From assembly GCF_003148845.1 (NCBI RefSeq), contig NZ_QGHA01000004.1, positions 124,001 to 188,000 of the forward strand: a DNA stretch of 64,000 bases, written 5' to 3'. Positions 1-8,564 of this stretch are shown here, piece by piece; within the stretch, counting starts at the first letter, position 1; each line of letters starts with the position of its first letter. Position numbers and translations under genes: made by a program. The notes under the pieces were generated by a model that saw only the letters and a list, made by a program, of their open reading frames with translations, searched no databases and had not been told where the DNA came from. Source of the stretch: Mucilaginibacter oryzae (GTDB taxonomy: Bacteria > Bacteroidota > Bacteroidia > Sphingobacteriales > Sphingobacteriaceae).

Positions 1-126
1 GCACATAGCCAGCATTTTGTTACAGAGAAATTTGAAAAAAATATTAAATAGTTAATAATTAACCAGTTAAAATTCGTTTTTCCTCCGTTCACCGGGTGGG
101 ACATAACCCGTTGGCGTTAAAGAAAC

Positions 127-834
127 TTAATTATTGGTAAGGCTGATAAACACCTCTTCGAGCGATTTGCCGCCGTAGCTTTCGCGGAGTTGATGGAGGC
201 TATCGTTAGCTACTATGCGGCCTTTATTGATGATGATTACCTGGCTGCACACGGCTTCAACCTCCTGCATAATATGGGTGGATAGTACAATGGTTTTGGT
301 TTTACCCAGATCGAGGATTAACTGGCGGATGCCGATCAGTTGATTGGGATCAAGACCGGAGGTTGGCTCATCCAGTATCAGCACTTCGGGATTGTGCAGC
401 ATAGCCTGTGCCAGGCCTACCCGTTGGCGGTAGCCTTTTGATAGCTGCCCTATTTTTTTTTGCTGCTCGGGGCCGAGGCCTGTTTGTTCAATAATATCGG
501 CTATGCGTTTGGCCGGATCCTGTATTTTATGGATACCCGCAACAAAACCCAGCGATTCTTTCACGTACATATCCGTGTACAGAGGGTTACTTTCGGGCAG
601 GTAGCCTATGCGGCGCTTAACCTCCAAAGGTTGCTTCACCACATCAAAACCGCAAACCGATGCCGTGCCCGATGTTTGCGGAATAAAGCCGGTGAGTATT
701 TTCATGGTGGTTGATTTGCCCGCTCCATTAGGCCCCAAAAAGCCCAATACGCCCGGCGAGGCCGTAAAACTAATGCCATCAACGGCTTTTTGTGTGCCGT
801 AAACCTTTGTTAATGCCTCAACCGTGATACTCAT
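127..834 (-). CDS. ABC transporter ATP-binding protein, GldA-like
   Basis: This is the ATPase subunit of an ABC-2 type exporter, acting on the cytoplasmic face of the inner membrane. It has a Walker A motif (GPNGAGKST, about residues 34-42), the signature LSKGYRQR (about 132-139), Walker B LILDEPTSGLDP and an H-loop (STH). The C-terminal end SLEEVFISLT resembles the end of GldA, the gliding-motility ATPase of Bacteroidota. GldA proteins are usually about 300 residues, and this one has 235, with a short spacer between the ATPase core and the end motif. No permease gene lies next to it in the window, so the substrate is unknown. The ABC ATPase call is firm and the GldA link is tentative. Confidence 0.85.
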   Translation of the reverse strand: MSITVEALTKVYGTQKAVDGISFTASPGVLGFLGPNGAGKSTTMKILTGFIPQTSGTASVCGFDVVKQPLEVKRRIGYLPESNPLYTDMYVKESLGFVAGIHKIQDPAKRIADIIEQTGLGPEQQKKIGQLSKGYRQRVGLAQAMLHNPEVLILDEPTSGLDPNQLIGIRQLILDLGKTKTIVLSTHIMQEVEAVCSQVIIINKGRIVANDSLHQLRESYGGKSLEEVFISLTNN

Positions 835-892
835 GGCTGTAAAAATATGTTTTAGAATTGAGATGTGGGGTGGGGGATTTAAGATTTTGGGG

Positions 893-1107
893 TTGTACGT
901 CCGTCCGTAACGGGGAGTTGGTGGTTTGGCGGAAGGCTGTGGACGGAGGAATAATTCAAGACGAAGTAGGATTTCTGTGAGGAAAAAACCTCCACCACGT
1001 CATTGCTTCGTACCTTATAATGACATGATGGTGATAACGGCTTCTAAAATTAAACCGTCCACATCCATTTTTAAAAGTTGGACTCCCCCCGACGGACGGA
1101 CGTACAA
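893..1107. repeat. MITE-like element A with terminal inverted repeats
   Basis: The two ends are inverted copies of TTGTACGTCCGTCCGT followed by a CGGGGAGT-like stretch, about 215 bp apart. No transposase is encoded. The interior has a GTGGACGG-type subrepeat in both orientations and, at about 993-1030, a shortened copy of the palindromic repeat seen at 1848, 2009 and 4141. The same ends bound element B at 2293-2548. This fills the gap between the ABC ATPase and the flavin reductase. Confidence 0.7.
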
Positions 1108-1120
1108 GCCCAATTCGAAA

Positions 1121-1786
1121 TCATCGCTCAAACACCACCGATTCCGTATCAGCCCCTAACTCTGCCAACACTCCACTAATCTCCTCAACCATAGCATCAG
1201 GCCCGCAAACGTAAAAGTGCTTTTTAAAATCTTTCACCTCGGCTTTCAGAAAATCGGCATCAATACGGCGGGTATCGTACTGGCTATCCTTTTGCCCTGT
1301 AACTGTAAACACGGCATTGGCGCCGAGGATGCTTTTCAGTTCATCGCTCAAAATAATATCCTTATCGGTTTTATTGCTAAAGAAAAGCTTGTTATTCCCT
1401 ATAGCCCCATCATTATTAAGCTGCCTTAAAATTGCGATAAATGGCGTTATACCAGCACCTCCTGCAATAAAATAACCTTCGCCTTTATACCCGATAGCTC
1501 CCCATACATCGCGGATAATTACCTCGTCGCCTATGTTGAGCTTACTCAACTGGTTGGTAACACCATTATGGTCGGTATAGGTTTTTATGGTAAACTCAAG
1601 GTAGTCGTCGGTGTTGAGGCAAGTGAAAGTAAAGGGGCGCTTTTCATCTTTCCATTGCTCAAGGTTGATGGATAGTTCGGTAGCCTGCCCTGGTATAAAG
1701 GTATAGCCTTGTGGTTTTTCCAGCCTGAACTGTTTTACATTGTGGGTAATTTGTTTTACGGAGATGATTTTTACTATATATTCCAT
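1121..1786 (-). CDS. FAD-binding oxidoreductase, ferredoxin-NADP reductase type
   Basis: This is a small soluble flavoprotein reductase of 221 residues. It carries an N-terminal FAD-binding beta-barrel with the RPFTFT motif (flavin binding, near residue 50), then an NAD(P)-binding domain with GGAGITPF (about 108-115) and YVCGPDAMV near the C-terminus, which is typical of the family. There is no ferredoxin or globin domain, so it probably passes electrons between NAD(P)H and a separate carrier. The gene stands alone between repeat-filled spacers, so its partner is unknown. Its C-terminal codons lie only 14 bp from the edge of repeat element A. Confidence 0.85.
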   Translation of the reverse strand: MEYIVKIISVKQITHNVKQFRLEKPQGYTFIPGQATELSINLEQWKDEKRPFTFTCLNTDDYLEFTIKTYTDHNGVTNQLSKLNIGDEVIIRDVWGAIGYKGEGYFIAGGAGITPFIAILRQLNNDGAIGNNKLFFSNKTDKDIILSDELKSILGANAVFTVTGQKDSQYDTRRIDADFLKAEVKDFKKHFYVCGPDAMVEEISGVLAELGADTESVVFER

Positions 1787-1847
1787 TGTTAACGGCTTTA
1801 ATTCAAATAGTAAGCGCAGAAATGAGAAGATGGTTTTGATTATTTAA

Positions 1848-1951
1848 CACCACGTCGTTATAAGGTACGAAGCAATCGCACGGAAGCAGGGTAGCCATGC
1901 AAATCCGCCTGTATAGTTCGCGATTGCTTCGTACCTCGCAATGACGTGATG
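1848..1951. repeat. Palindromic intergenic repeat, copy 1
   Basis: The left arm reads GGTACGAAGCAATCGC and the right arm GCGATTGCTTCGTACC, flanked by CACGTC and GACGTG. About 50 bp separate the arms. The RNA or single strand would fold into a long hairpin. Full copies are also at 2009-2106 and 4141-4226, and an internally deleted one lies inside element A. Confidence 0.8.
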
Positions 1952-2008
1952 AAGAAAGGGTTGCTTGGTTGCTTTGCTTATTGAAGATTGCAAAACATAT
2001 CTTAAAGC

Positions 2009-2106
2009 CGTCATTGCGAGATACGAAGCAATCGCACGGAAGTAGGGTAGCTATGCAAATCCGCCTGTATAGTTCGCGATTGCTTCGTACGTCGCCATGA
2101 CTTGAT
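2009..2106. repeat. Palindromic intergenic repeat, copy 2
   Basis: This is the same arms-and-spacer layout as copy 1, with CGTCATTGCGAGATACGAAG on the left and CGATTGCTTCGTACGTCGCC on the right. The loop sequence is nearly identical to copy 1 (TAGCTATGCAAATCCGCCTG), so the two are recent duplicates about 60 bp apart. Confidence 0.8.
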
Positions 2107-2292
2107 GGTGAACAGATTGCTTCTTGCTTTGCTTATTGGAGATTATTTAACTGCGAAATCTCTCCTTGATCTCAAAAAACGAAAAATGAGTTTTTTAAAA
2201 AATACCCCTCCATTAGCTAATTTATATATTAACATGGAAGGGAAGCGGATGCAACCGATCTGTAGAAAATGTGGAGATAAGCCGTAGAGCTT

Positions 2293-2548
2293 GTTTTGTA
2301 CGTCCGTCCGTAACATGGAGTCACTACTGTAGCAGCCAAAGGTGGACGGGTGCTAAACTGATATTGAAGTTTGGCTATACAAATATAAAGAAATTTCTTT
2401 ATAAATAAAGAATATATTTACAAAAGGCTGTCGTCCGTCCGTCACACTGTGCCCAACCCTAAAAAAGCAATGTGGACAGGTATTAGTTAGAAGTGTCGCA
2501 TGGCTTATATTTAAGAATGGACTCCTCCCGACGGACGGACGTACAAAA
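2293..2548. repeat. MITE-like element B with 20-bp terminal inverted repeats
   Basis: The left end TGTTTTGTACGTCCGTCCGT is matched exactly by its inverse at 2529-2548. The element is about 256 bp, non-coding, and contains a third internal GTCCGTCCGT copy near 2430 and GTGGAC subrepeats near 2342 and 2472. Together with the two palindromic repeats it makes up most of the 850-bp gene-free stretch from 1787 to 2636. I see no convincing gene there. Confidence 0.75.
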
Positions 2549-2620
2549 CATCACCATACAGGTGGCGTAACTGTATTTCAAGGCTTTTTGCCTTTTGCTT
2601 TTTGCTTTGTGCCTAAATTG

Positions 2621-2628
2621 TATCTTTG
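2621..2628 (+). promoter_or_regulatory. Candidate -7 promoter box of glycyl-tRNA synthetase
   Basis: TATCTTTG fits the Bacteroidota -7 consensus TAnnTTTG. It lies 8 bp before the chosen ATG at 2637, implying an almost leaderless transcript. The upstream TTTG is not at ideal spacing. Confidence 0.5.
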
Positions 2629-2636
2629 CAGCTATT

Positions 2637-4118
2637 ATGAGCAAATCAACCGACGAACTTTTTAAAAATGTTATTTCACATGCCAAAGAATATGGCTTTG
2701 TGTTTCCTTCCAGCGAGATATATGATGGTTTAAGTGCAGTTTATGATTACGGCCAGAACGGTGCCGAGCTTAAAAATAACATCAAAACCTACTGGTGGAA
2801 AGCCATGGTGCAAATGAATGAAAACATTGTAGGTATCGATTCGGCCATATTTATGCACCCCAAAATCTGGAAAGCGAGCGGTCACGTTGATGGCTTCAGC
2901 GACCCGATGATTGATAATAAAGATTCAAAAAAGCGCTACCGTGCCGATCAGCTACTGGAAGATAAAATAGCCAAATACGATAGCGAAGGCAAAACAGATA
3001 AAGCCGAGCAGTTACAGCACGACATGGACGAGGCCCTGAAAGCCGAAGACCTGCCGCGCCTGCGCGACCTGATCATCGAGCATGAAATTGCCTGCCCTGT
3101 AAGCGGTACCCGCAACTGGACCGAAGTACGCCAGTTTAACCTGATGTTCAGCACCCAGATGGGCGCCGTGGCTGATGATGCCGATACCATTTACCTGCGC
3201 CCCGAAACCGCGCAGGGGATCTTTGTAAACTACCTGAACGTGCAAAAATCGGGCAGGATGAAAATCCCCTTCGGTATAGCGCAAATTGGTAAGGCTTTCC
3301 GTAACGAAGTGATTGCCCGCCAGTTCATTATCCGCATGCGCGAGTTTGAACAAATGGAGATGCAATTCTTCGTTCGCCCCGGCACACAAAAAGAGTGGTT
3401 TGATAAATGGAAAGAAGCCCGTTTAAAATGGCACCTTGCCCTGGGTACCAACGAGGCTAAATACCGCTACCACGAGCATACCAAACTGGCCCACTACGCT
3501 GATGCGGCTTATGATATTGAGTTTGAGTTTCCGTTCGGCTTTAAAGAGGTTGAAGGGATCCACAGCCGTACTAACTTCGATCTGAGCCAGCACGAAAAGT
3601 TTTCGGGCAAAAAAATGCAGTACTTTGATCCGGAGGTTGATCCTGAAACTGGTAAGCCATACGGTAACTACGTGCCTTATGTAATTGAAACGTCGATTGG
3701 TTTGGATAGGATGTTCCTCCTTACCATGATCAATGCATACGAAGAGGAAGACCTGAGCACCGACGAAAAGCAAGACAGTCGCACTGTATTACGCCTGCAC
3801 CCATGCCTTGCCCCGGTTAAAGCCGCTATTTTCCCGCTAACCAAAAAGGATGGTTTGCCCGAAAAAGCCCGCGAGATTATGGATAAACTGAAAATTGATT
3901 TCAATATCCAGTACGAAGAAAAAGACGCCATCGGTAAACGTTACCGCCGCCAGGATGCTATCGGTACACCGTTCTGCATTACGGTAGATCACCAGACATT
4001 GGAAGATAATACCGTAACCATCCGCCACCGCGACAGCATGGCTCAGGAGCGCGTAGCCGCCGATCAGCTGGATAAAATCATCGGCGATCTGGTAAGCTGG
4101 AGGAATGTGTTGAGTTAA
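2637..4118 (+). CDS. glyS: Glycine--tRNA ligase
   Basis: This is a class II aminoacyl-tRNA synthetase that charges tRNA-Gly in the cytoplasm. The 493-residue single chain is of the alpha2 (eukaryote/archaea-like) kind, not the split GlyQ/GlyS kind. Visible signatures are RPETAQGIFVNY, motif 2 with FRNEVIARQFIIRMREFEQME, and motif 3 with the GLDR sequence (ETSIGLDRMFLL); a C-terminal anticodon-binding domain begins near LHPCLAPVKAAIFPL. An upstream in-frame start at 2595 would add 14 unlikely residues inside the promoter, so the ATG at 2637 is preferred (MSKSTDELFKNV). Confidence 0.95.
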   Translation: MSKSTDELFKNVISHAKEYGFVFPSSEIYDGLSAVYDYGQNGAELKNNIKTYWWKAMVQMNENIVGIDSAIFMHPKIWKASGHVDGFSDPMIDNKDSKKRYRADQLLEDKIAKYDSEGKTDKAEQLQHDMDEALKAEDLPRLRDLIIEHEIACPVSGTRNWTEVRQFNLMFSTQMGAVADDADTIYLRPETAQGIFVNYLNVQKSGRMKIPFGIAQIGKAFRNEVIARQFIIRMREFEQMEMQFFVRPGTQKEWFDKWKEARLKWHLALGTNEAKYRYHEHTKLAHYADAAYDIEFEFPFGFKEVEGIHSRTNFDLSQHEKFSGKKMQYFDPEVDPETGKPYGNYVPYVIETSIGLDRMFLLTMINAYEEEDLSTDEKQDSRTVLRLHPCLAPVKAAIFPLTKKDGLPEKAREIMDKLKIDFNIQYEEKDAIGKRYRRQDAIGTPFCITVDHQTLEDNTVTIRHRDSMAQERVAADQLDKIIGDLVSWRNVLS

Positions 4119-4140
4119 TAAGATATTAAGTCATTCTACA

Positions 4141-4226
4141 CCACGTCATTGCGAGGTACGAAGCAATCGCCCGGAAGCAGGTACGCCCTGTAAAGTTCGC
4201 GATTGCTTCGTACCTCGCAATGACGT
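4141..4226. repeat. Palindromic intergenic repeat, copy 3
   Basis: CACGTCATTGCGAGGTACGA on the left mirrors TCGTACCTCGCAATGACGTT on the right, with a shorter loop than copies 1 and 2. It sits directly after glyS and before a solo half of the TACGTCCGTCCG element. Confidence 0.8.
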
Positions 4227-4244
4227 TTTTATGCTTGTCCTCCC

Positions 4245-4290
4245 TCGTCTCCAACCACTCCGGTTCCCCAACCGGACGGACGTACACCAA
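4245..4290. repeat. Solo end of the TACGTCCGTCCG element
   Basis: CCGGACGGACGTACA at about 4272-4286 matches the right terminal repeat of elements A and B. No facing left end is nearby, so this is a single relict end. Confidence 0.55.
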
Positions 4291-4359
4291 TCCTCGCACA
4301 AAATCCTCCTCAATAAAACAATTCGCTATCTTGTTCCTTGCGTATTAAATCCTGCTCAC

Positions 4360-5460
4360 ATGCCTCCTGTTAAAGAATACCCTTTTTACCTTAAAAGTAC
4401 CGTTGTACTTTTCGGGCTGATTTTATTGGTTTATGTTTTTGCCCAACTGGCAGATGTAATGATTCCCCTGGCTTTTGCCGCCTTTATTGCCATATTGCTT
4501 AACCCGGTAAGCAACTGGCTGCAGCAGCGTAAAGTGCCGCAGGTGTTATCCATTTGCCTGGCGATGCTGCTTGGGGCTATCCTGCTTGCGGGCTTGTTCT
4601 ATTTTTTATCAACCCAGATCATTCAGTTTGGCGATTCGCTGCCGATGCTTAAAAAGAAGTTTGGCGAACTGTTTGTTACCCTGAAACAATGGGTAGCCAC
4701 AACCCTCAACTATCCCATTCAAAAGCAGGACCAGATGATTAAGGATGCCATGGATAACAGCCAGGCGCTGCTTGGCCGTACGTTGGGCAACGTGTTAAGC
4801 ACCTTTGGGTTGCTGTTTGTGCTGCCGGTATACGTATTCCTGATTTTGTTTTATAAAACCCTGATCCTCAATTTTCTGTTCGAGGTATTTTCGGAGGAGA
4901 ACTCCAAAAAGGTAGCCGAGGTATTGAAAGAAACCAAAGCAGCCATACAAAGCTATATCCAGGGCTTGTTGATTGAAATGCTGATCGTAGCCATCATGAA
5001 CTCGGCAGCTTTGATGCTGTTAGGCGTTAAATACGGTATCCTGATCGGCGTGATCGGCGCTATCCTTAACCTGCTGCCTTATATTGGCGGCATTATAGCC
5101 ATAGCATTACCTGTTTTAATGGCTACGGTAACTAAAGACGGTTATAGCACGCAGTTAGGCGTCATCATCGCTTATATTGTTATCCAGTTTATTGATAACA
5201 ACATCCTGGTGCCGCGAATCGTATCATCAAAAGTGCAGATCAACGCGCTGGTATCTATTGTGGTGGTGCTATTGGGTAATATGCTCTGGGGTTTATCGGG
5301 CATGTTCCTTTCCATCCCGTTCATAGCAGTATTGAAAATTATTTTCGACAGGATAGAAGACCTCAAACCCTGGGGAAAACTGCTTGGCGATACCGTACCC
5401 ACCCGCCGCAAGGGCCCCGGCTGGACCAAAAACCGCAACAAGGCGGTGCTGCCGGATTGA
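4360..5460 (+). CDS. AI-2E family (PerM/TqsA-like) membrane transporter
   Basis: This is an integral inner-membrane protein of 366 residues in the AI-2E exporter / PerM permease family. It has the usual pattern: N-terminal paired hydrophobic segments, a soluble stretch after about residue 75, then hydrophobic segments around GTLGNVLSTFGLLFVLPVYV and the conserved region GVIGAILNLLPYIGGIIA, followed by PRIVSSKVQINALVSIVVVL. The reading frame is open from 4231, but those first 43 residues are repeat-derived. The ATG at 4360 (MPPVKEYPFYLK) fits the family and follows a TATCTTGT-like -7 box at 4327. Members export diverse small molecules or ions, and the substrate here is unknown. Confidence 0.88.
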   Translation: MPPVKEYPFYLKSTVVLFGLILLVYVFAQLADVMIPLAFAAFIAILLNPVSNWLQQRKVPQVLSICLAMLLGAILLAGLFYFLSTQIIQFGDSLPMLKKKFGELFVTLKQWVATTLNYPIQKQDQMIKDAMDNSQALLGRTLGNVLSTFGLLFVLPVYVFLILFYKTLILNFLFEVFSEENSKKVAEVLKETKAAIQSYIQGLLIEMLIVAIMNSAALMLLGVKYGILIGVIGAILNLLPYIGGIIAIALPVLMATVTKDGYSTQLGVIIAYIVIQFIDNNILVPRIVSSKVQINALVSIVVVLLGNMLWGLSGMFLSIPFIAVLKIIFDRIEDLKPWGKLLGDTVPTRRKGPGWTKNRNKAVLPD

Positions 5461-5709
5461 GGTGAAAGGCGAAAGGCGAAAGGTGAAAGGCGAAAGGTGA
5501 AAGGTAGAAAAACAAAAGGCGAAAAGCAAAAAGATCAGCATGGCTGCGCTACCTTTCACCTTTCGCCTTTAACCTTTACCCTAAAAATTTAGGTGAAAGG
5601 CAAAAGGTTAAAGGCGAAACGTAGAAAAACAAAAGGCGAAAAGCAAAAGGATCAGCATGGCTGTGCTACCTTTTACCTTTCGCCTTTAACCTTTACCCTA
5701 AAAATTTAG
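5461..5709. repeat. Two tandem copies of a purine/pyrimidine-skewed repeat
   Basis: Units at about 5461-5591 and 5592-5709 are near copies. Each begins with runs of GGTGAAAGGCGAAAGG, has a middle GATCAGCATGGCTG, and ends in CACCTTTCGCCTTTAACC then CCCTAAAAATTTAG. The two halves of each unit are roughly complementary, so each can fold into a long hairpin. The array fills the space between two convergent genes, and the end of unit 2 supplies the stop codon of the M16 gene. It may act as a bidirectional terminator. Confidence 0.8.
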
Positions 5710-7034
5710 TGGTTCACCGGGCTTTCGCCGCCTTTCAGGGTGCCGTTGATGTATAAGATCTGGTTTACCTTGGTGGGGTCGCCCTGGTAAACCCATACAA
5801 TGTTGTTGATGTACTTGCGGAAGGCGTTGCTTACATCATCAACGGTTAATTTTTTAACATCATCAACCAGGGTTATTGAACGTTTCCAGTTATCATGCAG
5901 TACCTCGTTTGCGGCTAAGGCCGATGCCTGGGCGCTGTTGGTTTCGTTTTTGTAATAGAAGCCGGTAAGGTAGGTGATCTTCATATCGGCTACATCTTCG
6001 GGCTTAAAGCCTTCGCGTTTAATACGGTCAACCAGTTTATCAAACACGGCGATGTACTTATCGGGCTGGGTGGTTGAAACCGAGAAACGGGCGGTTGATG
6101 TTTGCCCTGCGCTAAACCAGGCCTGCGGCGCGTATGATAAACCATTGTTGGTACGAACCTCTAAAAAGTGCATGTTGCTGAAAATGCGCATAGCTACGTT
6201 AAAAGCGTTAAAATCGGGCGTACCCGCGGCAGGGCCGCTGGCAATACCTTCCACATAATTGGTAGCCAGGTCGCGCTTTTCAACATTAATGCTGTTTTTC
6301 TGCGCGCTGAAAGTAGACTTTTTAAAGCTGAACGGTGCGCCTTGCTTAACACCGGCCAGCATGGCTTTTACCTTCGCCTCGATGGTAGCCTGGTCCAGAT
6401 CGGCAACAACCACAATCACCATGCGCGATTTGGTGAGGATAGATTGATAGTAAGCCTTGGTTTCGGCGGCGGTTAACGCGGTGATGATGGGCACTGTTCC
6501 GCTTGGGTCTTTGGCATAGTTGGTGCCTGCAAAAGCAATTTTATCAGCATACTTATCAATGGCGTTATCCGGCTGCGAATCTTCCTGTTTCAGGTTGTTG
6601 ATGGCATCCTGTTTAATGCGGGCAAACTCCTTTTCATCAAATTTTGGTTGTGTTATCGCTTCGGCATATAAAGGCCAAACCACATCAAAATCGCCTTTAA
6701 TACAGTTCATCCTCACTACCGAATAGTTTTTGTTGCTGCTGCCGTAAACGGTGGCGCTTACTTTATCCAGTTCATCTTTAAAGCTGTTTTTATCGTGCTT
6801 AAGGGTGCCGCACTCGGTAAGTGCGCTCATGGCTAATGATTCAATACCAGCCTTGGTAGCCGGGTAGTTTTGTACGCCGCCTTTAATGATGGTTTGCACC
6901 TCAACAATCTCGTTTCCGCTGGGCTGCACTATTACCTTAACGCCATCAACCGTGGTTTCGTAGGCCTTGTTTTGCGCACTTGCGGTATCGGTTATAGCCG
7001 CTGCAACCAGCAGGGCAATTATATATTTTTTCAT
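5706..7034 (-). CDS. M16 peptidase-family subunit without zinc motif
   Basis: This is an exported 442-residue protein of the insulinase/pitrilysin (M16) family, with a signal peptide ending near residue 20 (TDTASAQ). It lacks the inverted zinc motif HxxEH; the equivalent position reads GIESLAMSALTECG (about 63-76). It does carry the second-half substrate-binding pair of M16 enzymes, R294 and Y301 in RTNNGLSY. It lies 17 bp behind a gene encoding the zinc-bearing half that lacks this pair, so the two most likely form one heterodimeric protease in the periplasm. The gene end lies in a tandem repeat. Confidence 0.88.
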   Translation of the reverse strand: MKKYIIALLVAAAITDTASAQNKAYETTVDGVKVIVQPSGNEIVEVQTIIKGGVQNYPATKAGIESLAMSALTECGTLKHDKNSFKDELDKVSATVYGSSNKNYSVVRMNCIKGDFDVVWPLYAEAITQPKFDEKEFARIKQDAINNLKQEDSQPDNAIDKYADKIAFAGTNYAKDPSGTVPIITALTAAETKAYYQSILTKSRMVIVVVADLDQATIEAKVKAMLAGVKQGAPFSFKKSTFSAQKNSINVEKRDLATNYVEGIASGPAAGTPDFNAFNVAMRIFSNMHFLEVRTNNGLSYAPQAWFSAGQTSTARFSVSTTQPDKYIAVFDKLVDRIKREGFKPEDVADMKITYLTGFYYKNETNSAQASALAANEVLHDNWKRSITLVDDVKKLTVDDVSNAFRKYINNIVWVYQGDPTKVNQILYINGTLKGGESPVNH

Positions 7035-7051
7035 GATGGTTAATGGTTAGG

Positions 7052-8452
7052 TTATTTGGCTGCAAAAAATGAAGCCGCGTTCACTGTTTTATTTAACTCG
7101 GGCGCAATGATCATACCTGCAACATAAGGTTTACCAATTACATAGGTGTTCAGGTACCGTTTGATATCGGCACGGGTAACCTTCTGGTAATTGCTATCCA
7201 GATCGGTGTAGTAATTAAACGATGTACTGCACCACTGGTAGCTGATCTGGCTTGGTAATGATGATGGTTTTTCTTTGGCTTTGATATCGTTACGGTGCAG
7301 TATGGCTTTAGCGGTAGCCATTTGCTCATCAGTAAAATAATCGTCCTTAGCCCATTGGCCTATCTGGTTCATTACTTCGGCATAGCACTCTTTCAGCTTG
7401 TTGGGGTTGGGCACTACAAAAACATCTACCGGGCCAACATAACGGCTGGTATTATAGCTAACGTAAACGCCGCTGGCCAAACCTTTATCAACCAAAGCCT
7501 GCTGCAGTTTTGACGAGTTTAAACCTACGATGGTCGAGAACACGTCGGCTGCAACGGTAGCGGCAGAATCTGTAGGGTACGAAGGGCCCTGCCAGGTAAA
7601 ATCCATATAAGGGGTTTGGGCAATGGTGGCTTCCTTAACAAAATACTCGGTTTTAGCCAAAGGTTTAAAAGGCGGAATCGGGAATTTGGTTTGCGGATCG
7701 AAACCGCTGTTTGCCCAGTCGCCAAAAATGCTTTCGGCAAGGGCGAAGGCGTTATCATGCTTCACATCGCCGCAAATGGTTAGCAAACTGTTGTTAGGGA
7801 AATAGTACTTATCCTTAATGATCATCATTTTTTCGGGCGTAGCCGTGTTGATCACTTCGTGGATACCGATAGGGTTTTTGCGGGTGATGAGGTCGCCCCA
7901 AAGTTTTTGCTGCATGGCATACCAAAGCTGGAAACCCGGATCGCTCTCGGCGCGCTGAAACTCGCCGTCAACCACAGGGCGTTCCTTTTTCATGTCTTCC
8001 TCGCGGTATATAGGGAAACGGATGGCGGCGTTCATAAAGTTAAGGCCCGCTTTAAGGCTGTCCCTATCGAAAGTAAAGAAGTAATTAACGCGTTCGTTGC
8101 CGGTGGTGCCGTTCCAGATGGCCCCCAGTTCCTGGGTGCGTTTCAGAAACTTTTCCTGGTCGGGATATACCTTGTTGGCTTTAAAAAACATGTGCTCAAA
8201 AAGGTGCGATAAGCCGCTGTATTCGGGCCCTTCGGTGTAGGCGCCATTTTTTACAGCAATCTCGATAGTGGTTAAAGGCACTTTGGCATTTTCAATAACC
8301 AGCACCCGCAATCCGTTGGGAAGTGTTTTCAGGAAATAGCCCTCGGGCAGCCTCACCTGCGCGGTGGCCACAAAGGCACTGAAAGCCGCAACAATGGTGA
8401 ACGCAAAGGTTTTGATAAAATTTCGGTTCATATTTATAAATGTTTTAAACAT
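7052..8452 (-). CDS. M16 zinc metalloprotease, catalytic subunit
   Basis: This is an exported M16 family protease of 466 residues. The inverted zinc motif H83-L-F-E86-H87 is present, with a downstream glutamate E164 placed 81 residues after H83, the same spacing as the third zinc ligand of pitrilysin, and E157 as in that family. The second half has no R/Y pair (DKGLASGV instead of R..GLSY), which is supplied by the following gene. A signal peptide ends near VATAQ (about 32). An alternative start, MNRNFIKTF at 8431, is equally plausible. It is the first gene of a two-gene operon. Confidence 0.9.
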   Translation of the reverse strand: MFKTFINMNRNFIKTFAFTIVAAFSAFVATAQVRLPEGYFLKTLPNGLRVLVIENAKVPLTTIEIAVKNGAYTEGPEYSGLSHLFEHMFFKANKVYPDQEKFLKRTQELGAIWNGTTGNERVNYFFTFDRDSLKAGLNFMNAAIRFPIYREEDMKKERPVVDGEFQRAESDPGFQLWYAMQQKLWGDLITRKNPIGIHEVINTATPEKMMIIKDKYYFPNNSLLTICGDVKHDNAFALAESIFGDWANSGFDPQTKFPIPPFKPLAKTEYFVKEATIAQTPYMDFTWQGPSYPTDSAATVAADVFSTIVGLNSSKLQQALVDKGLASGVYVSYNTSRYVGPVDVFVVPNPNKLKECYAEVMNQIGQWAKDDYFTDEQMATAKAILHRNDIKAKEKPSSLPSQISYQWCSTSFNYYTDLDSNYQKVTRADIKRYLNTYVIGKPYVAGMIIAPELNKTVNAASFFAAK

Positions 8453-8564
8453 TATAAATATATCGGTATAATTTTAAACAATAAATGATTTACCGGCTAA
8501 GACCTTAAATTTTTAACGCAAAAATAAGTCAATGGTGATTTTTGCACATTACGCCACCCGGTAA

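Noticed and set aside
926..1159. 77-codon plus-strand ORF
   Set aside because: It runs through the MITE-like element A and into the reverse of the flavin reductase gene. There is no sign of coding pressure.
2102..2287. 61-codon plus-strand ORF between the palindromic repeats and element B
   Set aside because: It is in repeat-rich DNA and has no family pattern or promoter. Its codons change use midway, so it is most likely chance.
5461..5709. Tandem repeats considered as a CRISPR array
   Set aside because: There are only two units of about 120 bp with self-complementary halves and no spacers or cas genes.
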